This document shows positions 9,434-17,574 of a stretch of DNA of 33,897 nt, one piece after another; position 1 is the stretch's first letter, and every line of letters starts with the position of its first letter. This DNA comes from Scytonema sp. UIC 10036 (GTDB taxonomy: Bacteria; Cyanobacteriota; Cyanobacteriia; Cyanobacteriales; Nostocaceae). A program made the position numbers and the translations under genes. The notes below the pieces were generated by a model. It did no database searches. It saw nothing but the letters and a program-made list of their open reading frames with translations, and had not been told where the DNA came from. The stretch is from assembly GCF_009725235.1 (NCBI RefSeq), contig NZ_WJFC01000139.1:1-33897 (forward strand), read 5' to 3'.

Positions 9434-9703
9434 CTAGCTTTTCTTACGATGTACTTTGACACGTTTACCAGGATCTTGCTTGCCAACCCAAGAAAGAAAT
9501 TTTTGCATTTGCGGTTCTTGCTTCAGTTTCTCAAGTGAGTTTAACTCTTGCGCTAAGCGCGTATTGTCATACAACGTATGAATTTGTCGATGACACGCAG
9601 AACAAATGTTGATTTTTGGACCGTGATGACCTTTTTTCTGTCTGGGAACGAGATGGTGAACTGTCAATTTGTCCATCTCTCTGTTACATAACTCGCAAGT
9701 CAT
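9434..9703 (-). CDS. HNH endonuclease-domain protein, 89 aa
   Basis: A compact HNH nuclease. CELC (C3, C6) and CSACH (C34, C37) form the zinc site, and VHHLVPR (H16, H17) and the later H42 are the HNH core. The C-terminus is basic (KRVKVHRKKS), suited to DNA contact. It resembles the stand-alone HNH proteins common in cyanobacteria; a role in restriction, intron or phage-derived processing cannot be told from context. It converges with the globin gene (58 bp between stop codons). Confidence 0.85.
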   Translation of the reverse strand: MTCELCNREMDKLTVHHLVPRQKKGHHGPKINICSACHRQIHTLYDNTRLAQELNSLEKLKQEPQMQKFLSWVGKQDPGKRVKVHRKKS

Positions 9704-10068
9704 GCCTTTAACTAACCCCTTAATTTCCTGCTATCGAGCTATTTGTATTATTACCTATTACTTATGATTTGGTGAGGTTCTGCTGTAGCAATGGAAAACG
9801 ATATTGGCGTGTTGCGTCCGGTTCTTGTGGTTAATAATGCGGCGTTGCAGTTGGAGGCGCTGTTGAAGCTGTTTTTGAAAAGTTTGAGTATTGGGTCGAA
9901 ATGCCGTCATATCAATTTTCTCAACAACTGCAAAATCTTCTGCAGCTATGGGCGGAAAGTTATGCAGAGATTTAGACATACTTTCAATAATAGACATAGC
10001 TAAATTTAGTGTCATTTTATGCTGTTTTCATGAAGTGCTTTCTACGAGCGCTAAAAAAAATGTAAGAA
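9704..10068. other. Intergenic region, possible decayed frame
   Basis: No gene is supported. An 85-codon minus-strand frame (10015-9758) contains a plausible protein-like run (PPIAAEDFAVVEKIDMTAF) but no ribosome site or recognised family. It may be the remains of a small gene. Confidence 0.4.
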
Positions 10069-10110
10069 TTGTCAGTGACAGTAACATAGAGTAAGATATT
10101 CAATAGGAGA
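10069..10110 (+). promoter_or_regulatory. Promoter and possible operator of the toxin-antitoxin pair
   Basis: TTGTCA (10069-10074) and TAAGAT (10092-10097) are separated by 17 bp, a good sigma-70-type spacing. The perfect palindrome TGTCAGTGACA (10070-10080) overlaps the -35 box, where an antitoxin autorepressor would act. AGGAGAG at 10104-10110 may be a ribosome site but lies 19 nt from the start codon. Confidence 0.5.
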
Positions 10111-10129
10111 GTGTGAGATAACTTCCCAG

Positions 10130-10354
10130 ATGACTTCCCAAGTAGTAGATACCACCTCAAGATTAATTGCCAAGTTACAAACCTTAGCACCAGAACAACA
10201 ACTACAAGTTTTGGATTTTGTTGAATTTTTAGTACAAAAATATCCTCAACCCCAACAATCACTCCAGAAACGGGTATTGGGTCTAAACCAAGGAGAGATT
10301 TGGATGAGCGATGATTTTAACAACCCTTTACCAGATGAATTTTGGGGCTTGTGA
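10130..10354 (+). CDS. VapB-like antitoxin (DUF2281 type)
   Basis: A 74-residue protein with the pattern of DUF2281 antitoxins: an N-terminal helical piece (LIAKLQTLAPEQQLQVLDFVEFL) followed by a toxin-wrapping tail ending PLPDEFWGL. It should neutralise the PIN-domain RNase encoded 9 bp downstream and probably represses its own promoter. It looks complete although its partner is broken. Confidence 0.82.
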   Translation: MTSQVVDTTSRLIAKLQTLAPEQQLQVLDFVEFLVQKYPQPQQSLQKRVLGLNQGEIWMSDDFNNPLPDEFWGL

Positions 10355-10363
10355 AGGTGAAGT

Positions 10364-10690
10364 ATGAAACTTTTATTAGATACTCACGTATTTATTTGGG
10401 TAGCAGGAAATCCTGAAAAGCTATCTGAGAAAGTAAGAAATTTATTACTCGATACTAACAACTTTTGGGTAGTGAGCATTGCTAGTGTTTGGGAATTACA
10501 AATCAAATCTCAGTTGGGTAAGCTAAATTTAACCTCACCCCTGCCTAAACTAATCACAACTCAGCAACAAGCGAATAATTTACAGCTATTGCCATCGAAT
10601 TATCTCATGTTTATGCATTAGAAACTTTACCAAACCATCACCGTGACCCTTTTGACCGAATTTTAATAGCTCAGTCAATAGTTGACTACA
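10364..10690 (+). pseudogene. VapC-like PIN-domain toxin, frameshifted and 3'-truncated
   Basis: The start MKLLLDTHVFIWVAGNPEKL with catalytic Asp6 and SVWELQIKSQLGKL are typical of PIN RNases. The frame stops at 10621 after 85 codons. From about 10590, shifting one base gives LSHVYALETLPNHHRDPFDRILIAQS, the conserved second half with its catalytic Asp residues; one base appears missing in GCCATCGAA (10588-10596). After AQSIVDY the usual C-terminus is replaced by unrelated sequence. Both lesions argue for a dead toxin rather than a sequencing error alone. Confidence 0.85.
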
Positions 10691-10739
10691 CACAAAAACG
10701 AATTTCTCTCATCCCCAACCCTTCTCCCTATAAGAGAAA

Positions 10740-10970
10740 TCTTTCTCGTTCCCAGCCTTTATCTCGATCCGGTGGCTCCGCCTCGCATAGCAGATTGAGA
10801 AGAAGCGGAGCAAATACTTGTCGGTTAAGCCTTTTTTCTTTCCCTGTGCAAAGGTGCATCCCCCGCTTGTCTCAATGGAATATCTTCAAGATCCCTTGTA
10901 GTATTGGAGGCGGAGCCTCACTGAAGGCATTCCCAGGCGGAGCCTAGGAACGAGGTGGGGGGGAACGAGG
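10740..10970. repeat. GGCGGAGCC dispersed palindromic repeat cluster
   Basis: Copies of the family with core (A)GGCGGAGCCT and flanks CTCGTTCCCAG or GGAACGAG occur at 10743-10785 (partial) and 10905-10954. The second shares GGCATTCCCAGGCGGAGCCT with the copy at 30138-30187. The stretch between the dead toxin and the lipoprotein gene (10691-10992) holds only this repeat material. Confidence 0.75.
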
Positions 10971-10992
10971 TGGCGGGGATGACACATTTCTT

Positions 10993-11997
10993 TTACTTTA
11001 TAGGAGTTGGTTCAAATATCAAATATGTCCCTCCCAAACCTTCTACAATTGTCCGCGTATTGGCAACCATCATTTTTTGGTAAGTATCTGCTTCAGTTCC
11101 TGGTTCACCCAAGCTATCAACAAACAATTGTCTTTCTGACACTCTTACATTTGCTTGTTCGGCAACAATTGCGATCGCATTACTGTTATTTGTTGTTTCT
11201 GTAAAAAGTGCTGGTATCTGATATTTTCTAATATATTTAGACAACGCTTTTGTCCGCTTGCTCGTTGGCGTTCCCTCAGAATTACTACCTCTTAACACAA
11301 CTGCATAATTCAGATCGTATGCTTTAGCGTAATAAGCCATAGCATTACGAGTTGCAATCAACTTGCGGTGATTTTCAGGAATACTCTCAATTCGTGCTGT
11401 AATCCAAGTGTGCAACTGATTTAACTCTTGTTTAATTTTCTCGGCGTTGTCGTTGTATAATGACTCGTTTTCAGGAACTGTTTTACTTAAATTACGAGTG
11501 ACTACTTCAACCATCCCGACAACATTTTTTGCATTGTGCCAAGCATAAGGGTTGGTTACTGTCGTCTCCCCTACCTTAACTTTTATTGGCTTGGAAACAG
11601 CTCGTTGAGCAACTGCAACTCTCAAACCTGAATTATTACGCGTTCTAATCAGTTCAACTAAATTTGGCTCTAGATCGAATCCATTATATAAAATGAGTTG
11701 AGCTTGTGCGATCGCATCGCCGTCTTCTGGTTTTGCTTCATAAATCAGAGGGTTAGAATTTGAAGGTATCAAGCAAGTTAAATTGATGGTTTCCCGTGCA
11801 ATTTGTTTGGTTAAGTCGCACAAAATACTTGTTGTTGCTACAACTTTGGGGAGAGTGTTGGTGAGTTCGTCAGATGCAGCAGTGTTAACCGAGGCGATGT
11901 TTGTTACTTGGTTTGGGTTATTACACCCAAAGAATCCTATAGTCAGAGCAATGAGGAGGGTTTGTAGGGATTGGGTTAATAGTAATTTTTTTATCAT
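10993..11997 (-). CDS. ABC-type metal substrate-binding lipoprotein with altered metal site
   Basis: A 334-residue cluster A-I (ZnuA/MntC/PsaA-like) binding protein. It has a lipoprotein signal peptide with lipobox GFFGC (C25), then VVATTSILCDLTKQIA, YEAKPEDGDA, LILYNGFDLE and LFVDSLGEPG. In this family four residues bind Mn or Zn. Here the first His (DPH) is Leu84 in NPL, the second (DPHAW) is Tyr151 in NPYAW, and the Glu/His of the third site is Asn218 in ATRNAM; only Asp294 remains. His154 lies one turn away. It may bind something else or have become a non-metal protein. No permease or ATPase gene adjoins it. Confidence 0.85.
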   Translation of the reverse strand: MIKKLLLTQSLQTLLIALTIGFFGCNNPNQVTNIASVNTAASDELTNTLPKVVATTSILCDLTKQIARETINLTCLIPSNSNPLIYEAKPEDGDAIAQAQLILYNGFDLEPNLVELIRTRNNSGLRVAVAQRAVSKPIKVKVGETTVTNPYAWHNAKNVVGMVEVVTRNLSKTVPENESLYNDNAEKIKQELNQLHTWITARIESIPENHRKLIATRNAMAYYAKAYDLNYAVVLRGSNSEGTPTSKRTKALSKYIRKYQIPALFTETTNNSNAIAIVAEQANVRVSERQLFVDSLGEPGTEADTYQKMMVANTRTIVEGLGGTYLIFEPTPIK

Positions 11998-12063
11998 AAC
12001 AACTTCTTATTTACATGAAGATCGCGATCGGATAACCGCTTATACTACAAACCGCCAAACACG

Positions 12064-12162
12064 ATTACAGCAGTTTTCACCTAAATGAACCACACCGTTT
12101 GTAGGGGCGCAAGGCAAGAGCGCCCCTACGACTGTGGTCTATTACCTGAAAATGGCTGTAAT
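12064..12162. repeat. MITE-like palindrome, core GTAGGGGCGC
   Basis: A nearly full-length hairpin: left arm ATTACAGCAGTTTTCA...GTAGGGGCGC, right arm GCGCCCCTAC...TGAAAATGGCTGTAAT. The same arms occur at 24176-24296 and the core alone at 27840-27867. It lies in the divergent upstream region of the lipoprotein gene, with no transposase. Confidence 0.8.
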
Positions 12163-12217
12163 ATAATAGTAACGATGCATCTTTAATATAGAAGTTGTTT
12201 TTACAAGCTATCTTTCA

Positions 12218-14443
12218 TTAAGTTTGCCTTTGTGGAATCAAAATCACAAATTCAGTACCTTGAGTGGGGCTAGAATGGCATTCAAGTTTGCCTTGATGCT
12301 TTTCAACTACGATATGATAACTGATGGACAGCCCTAACCCTGTGCCTTTGCCAACAGTTTTAGTTGTAAAAAAGGGATCGAACAAACGATTTTTGATAGA
12401 TTCGCTGATTCCCGGTCCGTTGTCAGCTATACTAATTTTAACATAATTTTTAAGAAATTGGGTAGAAATACGGATTTGAGGAATTGAAGGCGGAGAATTT
12501 TTCTCCTGCATTGTGTCCCAGTCGCTATACTTATCCTCAAGAGCATCAATAGCATTGACTAAAATATTCATAAAGACTTGGTTCAGTTGTCCTGCGTAGC
12601 ACTCCACTAAAGGTAAATTATCATATTCTTTAATAACTTCAATAGGATATCTATTTGATTTGCCTTTCAATCGATACTGTAAAATTAATAAAGTACTATC
12701 AATTCCTTCATGAATATCCACGAGTTTGATGTCTGCTTGATCGAGTCTAGAAAAGTTTCGCAAAGACAAAACAATTTTTCGAATGCGATCGGTACCAATC
12801 TTCATTGAAGATAGTGTCTTTGGTAAATCTTGAGCAATAAAATCCAAATCTATGTCTTCTGCTAACTCGCGAATTTTTACATCTGAATTTGGAAATTGGT
12901 TTTGATAGAGTTCCAGTAGTTTCAGTAGATCGTATACATATTCTTCAATATGAATGAAATTTCCATAAATAAAGTTAACTGGATTGTTAATTTCATGGGC
13001 TATTCCTGCAACGAGTTGTCCCAGACTAGCCATTTTCTCACGTTGGATAAGTTGGGTTTGTGTGGCTTTTAACTCGTGAAGTGTTTGAGATAACTCTGCT
13101 GCCGCTTGTTGTAGTTTAGCCGTGCGTTCTTGAACTTGTTGTTCTAAATTGCCATTAAGTCTTTCAAGTGAATGGCACATTTCATATTGTTGAATGGCAG
13201 TAGCGAAGTGAGTTGCCAGTGTTTGAGCAAGTTCAATTTCAACGGTTTTCCACTGTTGAACTTGCAGTCTGTCCGATTGCCTCCAAACAGCAAATGATTG
13301 GCGGGGGTAAAGTTGTCTCTCATCAGGATCGAACTGCCCCGCCCATAGAATATCAGTTTCAAATTCGTTGCGGAAAATGCTGAGATATCCAACTTCTTGT
13401 TGGCGGTACGAAAGCGGCACCATTAAAAGACTGCGAATTTTTGTTGACTCAAACAACGGCTGTAGATTGCGTAAGCTAGAAATAAGATGAAGGTCTGAAA
13501 TTGCCCAAAACCGCTCGTTATGAGATTTAAAATATTCGTGCCAGATATGGTACTCCTCTAACATTTGATATTTGGTAACCTTGTGTGTTAAAGGTTGCTC
13601 TCCACAGGTATAAATTCGAATAGCATCACTTTTTGTTGCTAGCGACTCTGCAAAAGTTTTGGCAGAATTCTTTTCAAGTTCTAATGCTTCCGATCTAAAG
13701 CACAATCGACCACCAGACCCTTCAAATGCAGCAACAGTTTCTTCTAACGCTGTTTGTAACTCTATGGCAGACTGGGAATGGAGTAGCATGGCAACACGAT
13801 TGATAACTGCTTCACGTTGAACTTTTTCTTGAGCCTCTGCAAGTAAAATAGATTGAGCGATCGCAACACAAAGCTGATCTGTAACTATCTGAACCACCGT
13901 GAGTTCGTATTCTGAAAACATATGCGATTCAGCATGGTGAGAGACCAGTAATCCCCAAAGTTGGTCTTGATGCAGGATGGGTAAAACTAAGGAAGTTTTG
14001 ACTCCCATTGCTGTCAAATACTCGGCATGACAAGGATCGACCGGACGAAAACGCAAGTCCTCATACACAAACTCTCCAGTTTCTGGATCTCTCAAAATGC
14101 TTTGACCGAGTTGGCAAGAATCAACATCTACCACCACTCGCACTTGAGCTTTAATAAACAGTTCGCGAGCTGATAGAGGGATATCATCCGCAGGAAAACT
14201 TAATCCGTAAAGAGATGGTAAACCTTGCTCGCGAATATATTCAGCTACCACCTGTCCGCTACCATCCGGATGAAATTTATAAATTTTTATTCTATGAGTT
14301 TTTAAAAAAGAACTGAGTTCTGCTACCGTAACATTAAGAATTTCTTGAAGGTTTAGCGATCGCCGAATTTTGTAGGTGATGCGGCGCAGCAAACTTTCTC
14401 TATCTACAATAAAAGAATTGTCTTGTACTGATGGAAGGGTCAT
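12218..14443 (-). CDS. Knotless-phytochrome-type (GAF-PHY) histidine kinase
   Basis: A 741-residue soluble light-sensor kinase. Residues about 18-200 form a bilin-binding GAF with DIP at 87-89, the chromophore Cys138-His139 in DPCHAEYLTAMGV, and VSHH at 168-171. Residues about 210-400 form a PHY-like domain with the tongue motifs LWAG and YPRQSFAVW (379-387). No N-terminal PAS domain is present, so it fits the knotless (Cph2-like, group II) phytochromes. A coiled-coil linker (430-468) leads to HisKA with phospho-acceptor His483 in AGIAHEINNP, then HATPase motifs NAIDAL, ADNGPGI and GKGTGLGLS. It should bind phycocyanobilin or similar and switch red/far-red. No response regulator is adjacent. 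Its kinase half closely resembles that of the kinase at 27832. Confidence 0.9.
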   Translation of the reverse strand: MTLPSVQDNSFIVDRESLLRRITYKIRRSLNLQEILNVTVAELSSFLKTHRIKIYKFHPDGSGQVVAEYIREQGLPSLYGLSFPADDIPLSARELFIKAQVRVVVDVDSCQLGQSILRDPETGEFVYEDLRFRPVDPCHAEYLTAMGVKTSLVLPILHQDQLWGLLVSHHAESHMFSEYELTVVQIVTDQLCVAIAQSILLAEAQEKVQREAVINRVAMLLHSQSAIELQTALEETVAAFEGSGGRLCFRSEALELEKNSAKTFAESLATKSDAIRIYTCGEQPLTHKVTKYQMLEEYHIWHEYFKSHNERFWAISDLHLISSLRNLQPLFESTKIRSLLMVPLSYRQQEVGYLSIFRNEFETDILWAGQFDPDERQLYPRQSFAVWRQSDRLQVQQWKTVEIELAQTLATHFATAIQQYEMCHSLERLNGNLEQQVQERTAKLQQAAAELSQTLHELKATQTQLIQREKMASLGQLVAGIAHEINNPVNFIYGNFIHIEEYVYDLLKLLELYQNQFPNSDVKIRELAEDIDLDFIAQDLPKTLSSMKIGTDRIRKIVLSLRNFSRLDQADIKLVDIHEGIDSTLLILQYRLKGKSNRYPIEVIKEYDNLPLVECYAGQLNQVFMNILVNAIDALEDKYSDWDTMQEKNSPPSIPQIRISTQFLKNYVKISIADNGPGISESIKNRLFDPFFTTKTVGKGTGLGLSISYHIVVEKHQGKLECHSSPTQGTEFVILIPQRQT

Positions 14444-14555
14444 AGTTTACTGCTAACTAAATCTAAAGGGTTTCGCTATTAGCAGTATTCCCACAGTACA
14501 AGGGTGAATAACATTATTCCGGCTATTCTTAATTTTTTTCACACCGTCCTATCCT

Positions 14556-14662
14556 CTCGTTCCCAGGCGGAGCCTGGGAATGCCTTAGTAGAGGCTCCGC
14601 CTCCATTAACGTCAAGGCAGAGCCTCAATTCATGCATTCCTAGGGCAGCTCCCAGGAACGAG
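14556..14662. repeat. GGCGGAGCC-family hairpin element
   Basis: About 107 bp. The left arm starts CTCGTTCCCAGGCGG (14556) and the right arm ends CCCAGGAACGAG (14662), giving imperfect 29-bp terminal inverted repeats with an inner copy of GGCTCCGCC. It ends 19 bp from the stop codon of the small exported protein and could form its transcription end. Confidence 0.75.
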
Positions 14663-14681
14663 GAACAGACTGCGGTAAGCA

Positions 14682-14921
14682 TTATCGAACAGATGGTAAC
14701 TTACCTTGAAGGAGTTCCTGCCCAGTTCTAGTGCAAGTGGGACATTTACAACCGAGTTGATCTAAAATAGGATTCGACTCTTGAGAAGTATTAGATAATA
14801 CCATCAAATCAGATTGATTGCGTGCAGATTGCACGATCGCTGCTTCTGCTCGATTTGCCACGAGCAATGCAGAAGAAACAAATATGGGAGAGGCTAGCAA
14901 AATTAACTTGGCGGCTTTCAT
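14682..14921 (-). CDS. Small exported cysteine protein, 79 aa
   Basis: The N-terminus MKAAKLILLASPIFV..NRAEA is a signal peptide with probable cleavage after AEA (residues 25-27). The mature part is about 50 residues with a C-terminal LGCKCPTC cluster (C-x-C-x-x-C), followed by a short tail. Such short exported proteins with a terminal Cys cluster occur in cyanobacteria without assigned function. The cluster could bind a metal or form disulfides in the periplasm. It lies 87 bp downstream of the WD40 gene in the same direction and may be the last gene of the COG0523 operon. No clear Shine-Dalgarno is seen. Confidence 0.7.
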   Translation of the reverse strand: MKAAKLILLASPIFVSSALLVANRAEAAIVQSARNQSDLMVLSNTSQESNPILDQLGCKCPTCTRTGQELLQGKLPSVR

Positions 14922-15008
14922 AAATTCTGATTGTGTAATTGCTCTTTGGATACAGCATAGCCAATTTTCAGACGATAGTCATTCTCAAAATTGACCGCAC
15001 TCAAATCC

Positions 15009-16066
15009 TTAACTGTGAGAGGTTTTTGACCAAACAAGCAATTCACCGTACTTACCACCTGCAGCCAATTGCTTACCTTGCGGATGCCATCCCAAGCAAG
15101 AAAACTCAGATGATGCACCTGTAAGAATATCCGAGAGTTGCTCGGCGTTTTTCCAAAGACAAATCCATCCATCAGCACCAGCTGAAGCCAGTAGAAAGCT
15201 GTTGGGTGCAAAGGCAATCGCTTGAACAATATCCATATGGTTGGTTAAAACTCTTGCTTCCCAACCTTTAGAATCATCAGCAAGCTTTTCCCAAACAACT
15301 ATACCATCAACACTAGAGCATGCCAACAGAGGTGCTTCAGATGTGCTGATGTCCGACCATGCAAGTTGACGAATTTTGCCAGGAAAACCCCGCATAATCC
15401 AAGGTTCGGGGTTGTTACCTGATATTAATAGTTGGGATTCTACAACAGTAATGGTGCGATCCATATTACCAGAGGCAAGGAATTTGCCATCGGGTGACCA
15501 TGCCATAGCTAAGCTAGCAGATGGAATTTCTAGAATGTGGGGTTCGTTATCCCAATTTTGACAATCCCAAACTTTGACACCGCGATCGCCACTGATGGCA
15601 AGATAGTTTCCATCACAACGCCAATGGATACCTAATACTGAGGAATTCTCAAAATTGAGTGTAACGGTTATTTGGCGAGTGTCAGCGTCCCACACTTGCA
15701 CGTAACGTCCCAAGCCGAAAGCTAATAGATGGTTGGTAGGACTCCAAGCAAGTCTATCCACCCAAGCCGGGGCATTTTCTAAAGTAGCGATGAGTTCTTT
15801 TTCTCGCCAAATCCTTACCTGACCATCTTGTCCGCCTACCGCTAAAAATTGCCCGTCTTTGGAAAAGGCAACACAATCCACCGATTCACCTTGTTCGGTT
15901 TGCAAGGTCGTTAATTCACCATCTTGCCACAGAACAACTTCTCCGGCTGCTGAGGTAGCGGCGAACACTTTACCTTGGGGAGACCACGCGATCGCTGTCA
16001 CGTAATCTGTTAGTGTCCAGAATATTGTTCTTCAAAATCCTTAGATTTTAATACCGAGCTGTTCAT
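15009..16066 (-). CDS. WD40 beta-propeller protein, N-terminus probably frameshifted
   Basis: The main frame gives about 330 residues from a GTG at 16001 and contains seven or so WD40 units (AFSKDGQFLAVGGQDGQVRIW, AWSPDGKFLASGNMDRTITV and others), a single propeller for protein contacts. The frame is open upstream of the GTG as WTLTDYVTAIAW. A different frame starts with ATG at 16066 and reads MNSSVLKSKDFEEQYSG before a stop at 16012. Losing one base near 16016 would explain both: the natural protein would run ..EEQYSG-x-LTDYVTAIAWSP... Either the sequence has a real one-base deletion or the GTG is now the start. It follows the COG0523 GTPase gene by 160 bp, a pairing I recall from cyanobacteria. 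Confidence 0.8.
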
Positions 16067-16077
16067 GATTTTATTGA

Positions 16078-16222
16078 GGGTAGGGGTAGGGGGTGGGGGT
16101 TAGGGAGTAAGGTTAGGACATTGAGAAGGAACCATTTGTCTCTTGGAATTTAGGTATCAACAATTACGGAATCATTATTCATGTATCTATTCCCTTACCC
16201 CTAACCCCTACCCCCTATTCCC
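16078..16222. repeat. G-rich/C-rich inverted repeat between GTPase and WD40 genes
   Basis: 16078-16105 has four or more G-runs (GGGTAGGGGTAGGGGGTGG), and 16192-16222 has the matching C-runs (CCCTTACCCCTAACCCC). The two can pair as a long imperfect hairpin, and each fits a G-quadruplex pattern on one strand. It sits exactly between the GTPase stop and the WD40 start. Confidence 0.7.
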
Positions 16223-16225
16223 AAT

Positions 16226-17197
16226 CTACGCTTTACAAGCAAGAAAGTCCTGCTTGAGTTGGGCTTCATCAAGATTGCGCCCAATAAAAACCAGTTCGTT
16301 TTTCCGAGTTTCGCCCGGTTTCCAAGGACGATCTGGTTTGCCGTCAAACAGCATATGTACTCCTTGGAACACAAAGCGATTATCTTCACCAGCAATGTTT
16401 AAAATGCCTTTCATTCTGAAGATATCTTGCCCTTGAGTACGCAGTAACTCTCCCAACCAATTATTTAACTTATCTCCATCGAGTGCGCTTTGTTCCACCA
16501 AAGCTATAGAGTATACACTCTCATCATGCTCGTGAGCATCTTCTCCTAAGAAATTTGGGTCAATTTCTAAAGCGCGATCGAGATCGAAGGCTTGTACCCC
16601 TAACAAGGCATCCATCGATACCTCCGAATTTTGGGTTCGGTAGATTTTTGCCATGGCATTCATCCCCCGAATCCGCCTTTCTAGTTCCTCAACCTCTTCT
16701 GGTGATACCAAATCGACTTTATTGAGTAAAATCACATCAGCAAAGGCTATTTGCTCTTGTGCTTCATCAGCATCCCAGTGTTGCCAAATATGCTTTGCGT
16801 CTACCACCGTTACCACAGCATCTAAATTGAGCTTGTCCCGCATATCCTCATCGACAAAGAATGTCTGAATAACTGGTGCGGGATCGGCAAGTCCGGTGGT
16901 TTCAATCACCAAATGGTCAAAGCGATCGCGGCGTTTCATCAAGTTACCGATGATGCGAATCAAATCGCCGCGCACCGTACAACAGATACAACCATTGTTC
17001 ATTTCAAAAATTTCTTCATCTGCATCGATTACCAATTGGTTATCAATACCAACTTCTCCAAATTCGTTGACAATCACGGCGACTTTCTTACCATGTTCGT
17101 AAGTCAGGATGCGATTGAGAAGTGTTGTTTTCCCGGCTCCTAAATAACCAGTCAGAACTGTAACGGGAACTGAATCTATTAATTCGTCAACTACCAT
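16226..17197 (-). CDS. COG0523 / CobW-family G3E GTPase (metal chaperone type)
   Basis: A 323-residue cytoplasmic GTPase. Walker A is GYLGAGKTT (17-25), the family metal-binding CxCC motif is C70-I-C72-C73, the G3E glutamates lie in VNEFGEVGID, ETTGLADP marks switch II, and NKVD binds guanine. An acidic/His loop (EDAHEHDES) is a possible further metal site. The C-terminal CobW_C domain is complete. Members deliver Zn, Co or Ni to client proteins under GTP control; several cyanobacterial ones are Zur-regulated zinc-stress proteins. A partial Zur-like box lies 30 bp upstream, and the WD40 and exported Cys genes follow in the same direction. It is not a cobaltochelatase subunit; the name cobW would be misleading here. 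Confidence 0.92.
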   Translation of the reverse strand: MVVDELIDSVPVTVLTGYLGAGKTTLLNRILTYEHGKKVAVIVNEFGEVGIDNQLVIDADEEIFEMNNGCICCTVRGDLIRIIGNLMKRRDRFDHLVIETTGLADPAPVIQTFFVDEDMRDKLNLDAVVTVVDAKHIWQHWDADEAQEQIAFADVILLNKVDLVSPEEVEELERRIRGMNAMAKIYRTQNSEVSMDALLGVQAFDLDRALEIDPNFLGEDAHEHDESVYSIALVEQSALDGDKLNNWLGELLRTQGQDIFRMKGILNIAGEDNRFVFQGVHMLFDGKPDRPWKPGETRKNELVFIGRNLDEAQLKQDFLACKA

Positions 17198-17226
17198 GCC
17201 CTAAGCGCCTCTTGTCTATACGATTA

Positions 17227-17241
17227 AGATAATCATTGCTA
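17227..17241. promoter_or_regulatory. Possible Zur box upstream of the COG0523 gene
   Basis: AGATAATCATTGCTA matches 10 of 14 defined positions of the cyanobacterial Zur palindrome TGATAATNATTATCA as I remember it. The left half is good and the right half poor. Its placement upstream of a COG0523 gene is what makes it credible. Confidence 0.35.
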
Positions 17242-17574
17242 ATTATTTTAATCTTTTTTCCTCTATAGTTTACCGAGCGCCGACAAAATTTCCGAACATA
17301 ATCATTAAAATTCGCGGGCACGAAGCTCCGTCACGAAGCGTGCGGGGTGCTGACGCTAGTTACCTCCAAACCTGCTGCCTCAACCTAACATTTTTTTATG
17401 GACGCGGCACTAGCGCTGGATGCGAAAATCTTTTGTCAGTCGCTAAAATCCTTATCTACCTCTAATTATTCGCTAAGTTATCAGAGTTTATTACCGGAAT
17501 ATACTGAAATTTTGTGTCTTACCAATGTGCAATATGTATCAGCTATATTTTCAGGAACGCCTAGGGGGTAATTG
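17242..17574. other. Intergenic region with an unsupported 57-codon frame
   Basis: A short open frame runs from ATG 17398 to TAA 17571, ending just before the ATG of the STAND-WD40 pseudogene. It has no ribosome site and no recognisable content (starts MDAALALDAKIF). Nothing else is seen. Confidence 0.4.

Noticed and set aside
14504..14731. 75-codon plus-strand frame
   Set aside because: Mostly translated GGCGGAGCC repeat and antisense of the small exported protein.
16226..17197. Assignment as cobalamin-synthesis protein CobW
   Set aside because: CxCC GTPases of COG0523 are mostly metal chaperones, and no cobalamin genes are nearby.
17398..17571. 57-codon frame just upstream of the STAND-WD40 pseudogene
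   Set aside because: No ribosome site or motif; position next to a pseudogene is not enough.
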